A model generated the notes under the pieces. It did no database searches, had not been told where the DNA came from, and saw only the letters and a program-made list of their open reading frames with translations. Source: a virus. Taken from it: a DNA stretch of 25,785 nucleotides. The translations under genes were made by a program, and so were the position numbers. The stretch lies in IMG/VR virus record IMGVR_UViG_3300037210_000002, positions 1-25,785 of that record. The stretch is one strand, 5' to 3'. Below are positions 20,223 to 25,785 of the stretch, in pieces. Position 1 is the stretch's first letter; each line of letters begins with the position of its first letter.

Positions 20223-21038
20223 ATGCTCGTTGATCTCATCCGCGCCGCCATTGCCGATCGACTCGAAGGGAAGGTTGGAGTCGTGCTCTCCGGCGGGCTC
20301 GACAGCTCCACCGTTGCGAGATTGTCCCCGAAGGAACTGCCGACGTTCACCGGGTACTACAACGAGCCCGGCTTCGATGAGCGCCAATGGGCGAACCTTG
20401 TGCGCCACCCGGAGCACCACGAAATCCTGATCACCCCCGAGGACTTCGTGGCGAACTTCGATGACATGACGAAGTTCCTGCGGCCCCCGATCATGGGCAT
20501 GGGGACGTTCGGCCAGTACATGGTCGCTAAGTACGTCTCGCAGTACATCGACGTGGCAATGTCCGGCGAAGGCTCCGACGAGCTGTTCGGCGGCTACGCG
20601 CGCCAGATGATCGTCGCCGGCGAACCCGCGCCCGAGGGGTACGAGAACTATCAGCTTCCGGCGGGCTACCCGGACAACATCACAGACGCGCTGGCATACG
20701 ATTACGCGCTCCTGCCGGACCTGCTCGCGGTGGACGACCAGATGACCGGAGCGTTCGGCGTCGAGGCTCGGGCACCGTTCACGGATCGCCGGATCGTGGA
20801 CTACGCCCTGGCTCTTCCTGTGAGCGAGCGCATCGGCAAGCGCCACCTACGCGCCGCGGTGCGCGGCATCGTGCCGGACGGGATCATCGACCGCAAGAAC
20901 AAGATGGGCTTCCCCATTCCGCTCGTGGAGTGGGCGCAGGTAGACCCGGTTCGCACGTTCGCTATGGATCGTGTCGGCTTCCTGCCCGACCCCGCGAAGC
21001 CGTGGGACCGGGCTTGGTGGTATGAGATGTGCAAGTGA
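20223..21038 (+). CDS. Asparagine-synthase-like amidotransferase domain without glutaminase, 271 aa
   Basis: The ATP-pyrophosphatase signature SGGLDSS (23-29), SGEGSDELFGGY (114-125), VEARAPFTDRRIVDYALALP (180-199) and KMGFPIP (227-233) define an asparagine synthase B C-terminal domain. The glutamine-amidotransferase domain that normally occupies the first 200 residues or so is absent: the ORF starts at ATG 20223 with a clean AAAGGA site and no upstream remnant. It would need free ammonia, a host glutaminase, or act on another substrate. In a sugar cassette, amidation of a uronic-acid or sugar carboxyl is plausible, as proposed for AsnB-like proteins in surface polysaccharide loci. Confidence 0.88.
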   Translation: MLVDLIRAAIADRLEGKVGVVLSGGLDSSTVARLSPKELPTFTGYYNEPGFDERQWANLVRHPEHHEILITPEDFVANFDDMTKFLRPPIMGMGTFGQYMVAKYVSQYIDVAMSGEGSDELFGGYARQMIVAGEPAPEGYENYQLPAGYPDNITDALAYDYALLPDLLAVDDQMTGAFGVEARAPFTDRRIVDYALALPVSERIGKRHLRAAVRGIVPDGIIDRKNKMGFPIPLVEWAQVDPVRTFAMDRVGFLPDPAKPWDRAWWYEMCK

Positions 21039-21679
21039 TCCTCACTTGTCTCGTCACCTACAACCGCTTGCCACTGACAAAGCGGTGTGTCGAATCGTGG
21101 CGCAAGACGGCCCGCGAGCATGACCGTCTGATCATCGTGGACAACGCATCCACGGACGGCACGGTGGAATGGCTCGGCTCCGGCGTGCCCGCCCAGGTCA
21201 TCCTCAACGCTGCGAACGTCTACCCCGGACCCGCGTGTAATCAGGGCTGGAGTCTCGGGATGCAGTACGGTCCCGACTTCCTCCACCGCTGCGACAACGA
21301 CATCGAGCTTTTACCGGGCTGGGGCGACGAAGTAGAGGCGGCTTTCGCGTCTCATCCCGACCTGGCGCTGCTGGGCATCCTGAACCTGCACGAAGACCGC
21401 CACAGCGAGCCCCACGACGCTCTAGGAGCCATTGAGCCGATAGATAGGGTCGGGGGCAACGTAATCATCCCCTCGCGCTACTTCCCGTCGTGGTCATGGA
21501 CCGAGGGGTTCATCGAGGACGGACCGTTCAGCGCCGCCGGCCACATGCGCGGGACGGTGGCAATGCTCGTCAACACCGTGGCGAACAACATGGCCTTCAA
21601 CCGCGCGCTCGACTTCCCCGATTATTACCGGCAGACCGCCGCCATCCGTGGTATCGGGGACTGGGAGCACTCCACATGA
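21035..21679 (+). CDS. Glycosyltransferase family 2, 214 aa
   Basis: GT-A features: a TCLVTYNRLPLTKRCVESW start, IIVDNASTDGT (the conserved V-D-x-x-S-x-D-x-T) and HRCDNDIELLPGW with a D-N-D metal motif. GTG 21035 gives a GTGA overlap with the preceding gene and is preferred; GTG 21029 in the same frame is an alternative. The short length and lack of membrane helices suggest a soluble enzyme. It is expected to add a sugar to the growing glycan or acceptor protein. Confidence 0.85.
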   Translation: MILTCLVTYNRLPLTKRCVESWRKTAREHDRLIIVDNASTDGTVEWLGSGVPAQVILNAANVYPGPACNQGWSLGMQYGPDFLHRCDNDIELLPGWGDEVEAAFASHPDLALLGILNLHEDRHSEPHDALGAIEPIDRVGGNVIIPSRYFPSWSWTEGFIEDGPFSAAGHMRGTVAMLVNTVANNMAFNRALDFPDYYRQTAAIRGIGDWEHST

Positions 21680-22242
21680 TCACCGTGATCATCCCCACGA
21701 TCTCCGGGCGCGAGGACTCCCTGAAAAGGGTCGTCGCCGCCTATCGACGGATGCGCGGGCTCCAGATCGTCACCCCGAAGGACTACCCGAACTGGCCGGC
21801 GGGGTGCAATGCCGGGCAGCTACAGGCCAAGGGCGACATCCTCCACTTCGGCGCTGACGACCTGGAGCCTATCGATGGCTGGGCCGAGCCCATGCTGGAG
21901 TGTCTCTCGAATGGCTATATCCCGGCTCCGCAACTGTGGAACTGGGTAAAGGAAGGCGAGCCCGTCAACCAGGCCGAGGACGGTCTACCAGGGAGCTTCA
22001 CCACGTTCTCCCGCGTCCCGGCTCTGACACGCGAGATGGCGAAGGCAATCGGCCCCTGGCCGGAAATCCCGTACTACGCCGATAACTGGGTGTCCCTCAA
22101 GGGTTCTAAGGTCGGCTATCTAACGCGAGTGACCGGCGGCTACTCGTTCATCCACCACTGGAGCCAGATCGGGCGGCTGGATCAGGGTGATTGGGTGGGA
22201 AGATACCTTCCCTTGTATGAGGCTGAGGTGGCGAAGCTATGA
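21676..22242 (+). CDS. GT-A type glycosyltransferase-like protein, 188 aa
   Basis: It starts ITVIIPTISGREDSLKRVV, as GT-A enzymes do, and has HFGADDLEPIDGW with a D-D in the DxD place, but lacks the usual central V-D-D-S/G motif. Either it is a diverged glycosyltransferase or its donor-binding loop is reduced. The gene overlaps both neighbours by 4 nt. It belongs by context to the sugar cassette. Confidence 0.72.
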   Translation: MITVIIPTISGREDSLKRVVAAYRRMRGLQIVTPKDYPNWPAGCNAGQLQAKGDILHFGADDLEPIDGWAEPMLECLSNGYIPAPQLWNWVKEGEPVNQAEDGLPGSFTTFSRVPALTREMAKAIGPWPEIPYYADNWVSLKGSKVGYLTRVTGGYSFIHHWSQIGRLDQGDWVGRYLPLYEAEVAKL

Positions 22243-22793
22243 CAGTCTCCGTCGTCATCCCCACCTACAACCGCCCGGAACAATTGAAACGTGCCATCGC
22301 CTCCGTGCAGGCGCAGACGTACCCCGTCGAGTTCGTGGTGGTCCCTGATGAAACGCCCCGAGAGAACTACCCTTCCGACCCTCATGCGTTCTGGTGCGCC
22401 AAGGGCTGCAACCCCCGCAACGAGGGCTTGGACCGGGCAACCGGCGATTGGGTGATGACGCTCGACGATGACGACGAGCTAGAGCCGAACGCCGTACAGG
22501 TGCTCTTCGACGCGGTGATCTCGAACGATTGGGACGTAGCCTATGGCCGCTCGCAGATCGCGGGTGGAGGGTTTCTGGGTTCCTGGCCTCCCAGACCTTC
22601 CGGGTTCGTCAATGGCTCCGTTCTCTGGAGAGCGTCGATGGGGTATCGCTTCGATGTGGAGTGCTGGCGCAAGGGGCTACCGGCGGACTGGGACCTTTGG
22701 AGCCGCATGATCGCGGACGGCCGCAAGTGGGGCTTCGTGCCGGTAGTTGTGCATCACTACTTCCCGGCGGGACCGGCACCGATATGCGACTAG
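22239..22793 (+). CDS. Glycosyltransferase family 2, 184 aa
   Basis: Clear GT2 pattern: VVIPTYNRPEQLKRAIASV, then RNEGLDRATGDWVMTLDDDD with the D-D-D metal motif (76-79), then a short C-terminal part with DWDLWSRM. It is single-domain without membrane segments. ATG 22239 overlaps the preceding stop by 4 nt and the following start by 10 nt. Donor and acceptor are unknown. Confidence 0.88.
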   Translation: MTVSVVIPTYNRPEQLKRAIASVQAQTYPVEFVVVPDETPRENYPSDPHAFWCAKGCNPRNEGLDRATGDWVMTLDDDDELEPNAVQVLFDAVISNDWDVAYGRSQIAGGGFLGSWPPRPSGFVNGSVLWRASMGYRFDVECWRKGLPADWDLWSRMIADGRKWGFVPVVVHHYFPAGPAPICD

Positions 22794-23401
22794 CGGCCAT
22801 TATCCCCACGCGCTTTCACCCGCCTCAGCTCGACCCACTGGTCGCGCTGCTCGAGGCAGACGGCGTTCAGGTTCATATCCTGGAGTCGGAGCAGTACGGC
22901 CACCGCATCTACCGGATGTGGAACGCGGGCATGGAATTGGCTCAGGCCGACTTCATCGCCGTGCTGAACGACGACATTACGATACTACCGGGGAGTATGC
23001 CGCTGATGGCCGAGGCGCTCTCCGATCCTTCCGTGGGCATCGTCTACCCCGATGTACGGGCGGGACTGAACTTCCTGCCGTCGCTGCCGCTCACGCTGGA
23101 GCCGACCACGAGCACATGGGGCGCGGCGGGCATGACCGGCTTCTGCTTCATGTTCCGACCGCCGGCTAAGTTCGATGAGTCGTACTCGTGGTGGTACGGC
23201 GACGACGACTTCGAGGAACGCACCCGCCTATCGGGGCTGACGGTGTGCCGGATCGTCGGTCTACCGATAGGTCACTCCCCGGACGGCTCGGCAGGGCGGG
23301 TTATGCACGAGCTTGGGCCGCTGATCCAGGCGGATAGAGCACTCTGGGACAGCCGACACGGCGCACCCTCTACCGGATCGTCTTATCGGAGCGTGGAATG
23401 A
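22784..23401 (+). CDS. GT-A type glycosyltransferase-like protein, 205 aa
   Basis: Typical elements are LAAIIPTRFHPPQLDPLVAL, MWNAGMELAQADFIAVLNDD with an N-D-D motif, and a C-terminal FRPPAKFDESYSWWYGDDDF, the acceptor-side acidic cluster of GT2-like proteins. ATG 22784 overlaps the previous gene by 10 nt. The family is likely GT2, but the donor-binding motif V-D-D is replaced by VHILESEQ. Confidence 0.78.
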   Translation: MRLAAIIPTRFHPPQLDPLVALLEADGVQVHILESEQYGHRIYRMWNAGMELAQADFIAVLNDDITILPGSMPLMAEALSDPSVGIVYPDVRAGLNFLPSLPLTLEPTTSTWGAAGMTGFCFMFRPPAKFDESYSWWYGDDDFEERTRLSGLTVCRIVGLPIGHSPDGSAGRVMHELGPLIQADRALWDSRHGAPSTGSSYRSVE

Positions 23402-24570
23402 AGCTGCTGATGGTCGGCGATCTTGACGTGACGGGGTTTGGCACGGTCACGATGGACCTGGGTAAAGCCCTACTCGCCGCGGGCGTAGATGTGCGGTTCG
23501 TAGCGGATGCCGCCGGAGAGCTACCTGAGCCGTTTGCGTCTCGGACTGCCATTCTGAAAGAGGGACGGCTGGAGCTCACCGACGAAGGCCGGGAGAACTT
23601 CTCGCACCTGTTCCGGGGCGGCGCGTTCGAGGATGGCTGGATACCTGATGTCGGGCTTCTGATCGGCGATCCGGGATCATTGCTGGGTAACCCAATCCTG
23701 CTGGTCGCCGAGGACTGTCCGCTGTGGCACTACGCACCCATCGAAGGCACCGACATTCCTCCGGCGTGGCGGTTCATCTGGGACGTGGCGAAACCTATCG
23801 CGTACTGCGAGTTCGGCGCTAACGAGATCGAGCGGGCTACCGGGGTCCGTCCGCCGTGGATATATCACGGCGTAGATACCGACACCTTCCGCGAAGTTTC
23901 CGGGCTGCATCCGTTGGTAGTCGAAGGGCAAATCCTACGGACGAAGGCTCAGTGCAAGGCCCTCTTCGGATTGAACCCCAACCGGACGATCCTGCTGCGG
24001 ACGGATCGCTTCATGCCGCGCAAGGCATATCCGTCGATGTTCCGTGCCGTCATGCCGGTACTCGCGGCGCGTCCCGAGGTCGATCTGGTGATCCATTGCC
24101 GGCCCCGTGACTTAGGCGGGGACATCCGCGTGGAGCTGTCCAAGTACGGCGACCTATCGAAGCGGGTTATGTTGACGCCCGGACGGCTCCCGAGAGAAGG
24201 ACTCGTCGCGCTCTACAACGCGGCGGACCTGTATCTCTCGTCCGGCCCGGAAGGGTTCGGGCTCACCATCGCGGAGGCTCTGGCGTGCGGAGTGCCGGCG
24301 GTCGGGCTCGACTACACCGCCGTACCGGAGGTGATCGGACCTGCGGGGATGGTAGTGCCAATCGGCGCGCTAACTGATAGCATCTACTCGTACTTCTGGG
24401 CCGTCCCGGATGAGGAGCGCTACGCAGAGGCGGTAGCGTTCCTGGTGACGCACAAGCACCACCGGGAACAACTGGGGATGTTGGGCTCGATGCACGTCCG
24501 TTCGAAGTTCCAATGGGCCGAAGCTGCCCGTAAGTTCATCGACGTGATGACGCCGGAGGTAGCAGCATGA
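23398..24570 (+). CDS. Glycosyltransferase family 4-like (GT-B fold), 390 aa
   Basis: The GT-B pattern shows GDLDVTGFGTVTMDLGKAL (7-25, acceptor domain), IYHGVDTDTF (155-164), ILLRTDRFMPRKAYPSMFRA (198-217) and PEGFGLTIAEALACGVPAVG (284-303) with the E285-x7-E293 donor motif. It is a retaining transferase of a different fold from the five GT-A proteins before it, so the cassette can make at least two different linkage types. It ends in a 4-nt overlap with the connector gene, tying the cassette to the morphogenesis operon. Confidence 0.9.
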   Translation: MKLLMVGDLDVTGFGTVTMDLGKALLAAGVDVRFVADAAGELPEPFASRTAILKEGRLELTDEGRENFSHLFRGGAFEDGWIPDVGLLIGDPGSLLGNPILLVAEDCPLWHYAPIEGTDIPPAWRFIWDVAKPIAYCEFGANEIERATGVRPPWIYHGVDTDTFREVSGLHPLVVEGQILRTKAQCKALFGLNPNRTILLRTDRFMPRKAYPSMFRAVMPVLAARPEVDLVIHCRPRDLGGDIRVELSKYGDLSKRVMLTPGRLPREGLVALYNAADLYLSSGPEGFGLTIAEALACGVPAVGLDYTAVPEVIGPAGMVVPIGALTDSIYSYFWAVPDEERYAEAVAFLVTHKHHREQLGMLGSMHVRSKFQWAEAARKFIDVMTPEVAA

Positions 24571-25301
24571 GTCTCCTGTACCCGGTGGTCCCCCAGGACA
24601 TCCGCAACTACCTCTCGCTTGCCGATGCGGGAGCCGGTCCGCCTACGGGTAAGACCCGGTACGAGGACGCGGTGCTGTACGGGCACATCGCAGCGGCTAA
24701 CTCGTATCTAGAGCACGCCACTCACCGCTATCTCGCGGACCACGGCAAGGTTACCTGGGCCACTACGACTCTCCTTAGAGCACAGATGCCCATCCCCGGC
24801 TTCCGCTCGTTTGACTCGGTGACCTGGGGGCCGGTAGGCGGCACGGTGGCGTTCAACGTCTCGCTCCCTGGCGACGGCACGTCGGGCCCGCTCTACGCCC
24901 TCCAAGATGAGCTGGCGACGGGTGTATACATCGCCCTCCAGCAGCGTCCCTGGCGAGTCGATAACGAGACGTGGTACCTCGCCATGTTCGATTGGTTCGG
25001 CCACTCGGCAGACTCGCCCTTCTATCCCGGCAATATCGGCGGCGGTTACGCCTGGACCTCGATGCCGAATGACTTGGTGGTGATCGGCGAGGGGGGTTGG
25101 CTCTACGGCTCCGCGCCGGACGCCTATCGTCATGCGCTGTTGGTCCTGTCGAGTTTCTACACGAAGCGCGGATCGTCGGTGCTCTCGGACGTGACGATCA
25201 CCCCGGGCAGCGGAGAGATGCACTTCTCCCGCCTGCCGGAAGAGGCGCGAGAGTTCATCGACCAGTGGAAGCTCGGCGAGCAGGCGGTTAGCGTCGGATG
25301 A
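24567..25301 (+). CDS. Probable head-tail connector protein, 244 aa
   Basis: It begins PVVPQDIRNYLSLADAG and has AAANSYLEHATHRYL, which resembles the N-terminal helices of phage head-tail adaptor proteins, but the centre is a longer beta-rich insertion (FNVSLPGDG, WYLAMFDWFG, WTSMPNDLVVIGEGG). The C-terminus returns to a helix (YRHALLVLSSFYTKRG). Position right before a gp10-like gene supports a connector role. The start is coupled to the GT4 gene by an ATGA overlap. Confidence 0.65.
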   Translation: MSLLYPVVPQDIRNYLSLADAGAGPPTGKTRYEDAVLYGHIAAANSYLEHATHRYLADHGKVTWATTTLLRAQMPIPGFRSFDSVTWGPVGGTVAFNVSLPGDGTSGPLYALQDELATGVYIALQQRPWRVDNETWYLAMFDWFGHSADSPFYPGNIGGGYAWTSMPNDLVVIGEGGWLYGSAPDAYRHALLVLSSFYTKRGSSVLSDVTITPGSGEMHFSRLPEEAREFIDQWKLGEQAVSVG

Positions 25302-25753
25302 CAACTACCCTGTACGGCTACGACGCGCTGCAAGCCCGGTTTAGGAGACTCGGGCAGGTGGACTCGCGCCTGATGCAGATGATCCTCACCAAGGCCTCCG
25401 CGGAGGCGAAGCTCCGAGCACCCCGCCGGACCGGGAACCTCCGACGAACTATCGGCTTTACGCAACTTGGCGCGACCTCCGGGCGCGTGTTCGCTAGAGC
25501 TTCCTACGCGGCAGCGGTTGAGAAGGGCTCTCGGCCTCACGTCATCGTTCCGCGCCGGGCGTCGGTCCTGGCTTTCGCTCTCGGGTCCGGGGCACGTTTG
25601 ACGGGTTCCGCGCGAGTAGGCGCCAACATGATCTTTGCGATGCGCGTTCATCACCCCGGTACGAAAGCCAAGCCGTATCTCCTTCCGGGAGTCCGGGCGG
25701 CTATCGCCGGATCGGGGATGGCGAACGTAATCAAGGAAGCGTGGAACGAATGA
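25298..25753 (+). CDS. HK97 gp10-like morphogenesis protein, 151 aa
   Basis: APRRTGNLRRTIGF (40-53) followed by ASYAAAVEKGSRPHVIVP (68-85) and HHPGTKAKPYLLPGVRAA is the signature of the HK97 gp10 / tail-completion family that joins head and tail. Length is normal. ATG 25298 overlaps the previous stop (ATGA). Confidence 0.9.
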   Translation: MTTTLYGYDALQARFRRLGQVDSRLMQMILTKASAEAKLRAPRRTGNLRRTIGFTQLGATSGRVFARASYAAAVEKGSRPHVIVPRRASVLAFALGSGARLTGSARVGANMIFAMRVHHPGTKAKPYLLPGVRAAIAGSGMANVIKEAWNE

Positions 25754-25785
25754 CGATCATAGCCACCATCCCCTCAACGTTCCAG
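25750..25785 (+). CDS. Start of the next morphogenesis gene (3' truncated)
   Basis: ATG 25750 overlaps the gp10-like stop (ATGA) and reads MTIIATIPSTFQ before the window ends. By synteny the next gene in such operons is often a tail terminator or minor tail protein, but only 12 residues are visible. Confidence 0.55.
   Translation, partial: MTIIATIPSTFQ

Overview
This window looks like part of a double-stranded DNA tailed bacteriophage (Caudoviricetes) or closely related prophage. It is visibly GC-rich, and every supported gene lies on the + strand. The genes are packed so tightly that about 25 junctions use a 4-nt ATGA or GTGA start/stop overlap. The large terminase, an HK97-type portal fused to a MuF-like domain, a protease candidate, an HK97-fold capsid protein and a gp10-like protein identify it as a phage. 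A Cys/His-type small-terminase candidate and an SbcD-like phosphoesterase resemble those of actinobacteriophages, but the host cannot be fixed from this sequence. No tRNA, integrase, CRISPR array or insertion sequence was seen.

Layout. (1) 2-142 is the tail of an upstream gene, closed by a strong hairpin terminator. (2) 248-4364 is a run of small accessory genes: a pentapeptide-repeat protein, a PD-(D/E)XK (Cas4/RecB-like) nuclease, several Cys-rich microproteins and an HNH-like protein. (3) 4357-9024 is the replication and DNA-modification block. It holds a DnaB-N/RepA-type ATPase chimera, an iteron-like repeat region that is a good origin candidate, an SNF2-type helicase, an SPPF-type DNA methyltransferase, a MazG-like nucleotide pyrophosphohydrolase and a small PD-(D/E)XK endonuclease. 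(4) 9040-11179 has small regulators and membrane proteins around a metallophosphoesterase. (5) 11176-18652 is packaging and head assembly: small and large terminase, portal-ParB-like-MuF fusion, protease candidate and major capsid protein. A hairpin follows the capsid gene. (6) 18717-24570 is an eight-gene sugar cassette: five GT-A type glycosyltransferases, one GT4 glycosyltransferase, an NDP-sugar epimerase and a glutaminase-less asparagine-synthase-like protein. (7) 24567-25785 returns to morphogenesis genes: a head-tail connector candidate, a gp10-like protein and a truncated gene.

The most interesting feature is the sugar cassette inserted in the morphogenesis operon between the major capsid gene and the first connector gene. 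The genes are chained by overlaps, so they are probably co-expressed with the virion proteins. The likely inference is that they build and amidate a short glycan on the capsid or tail, or less likely on the host surface. Other points of note are the chimeric replicative ATPase beside repeats resembling iterons, the three-domain portal fusion, a 22-unit 15-bp pentapeptide array, and a 23-residue ORF echoing the zinc-knuckle of the small-terminase candidate.
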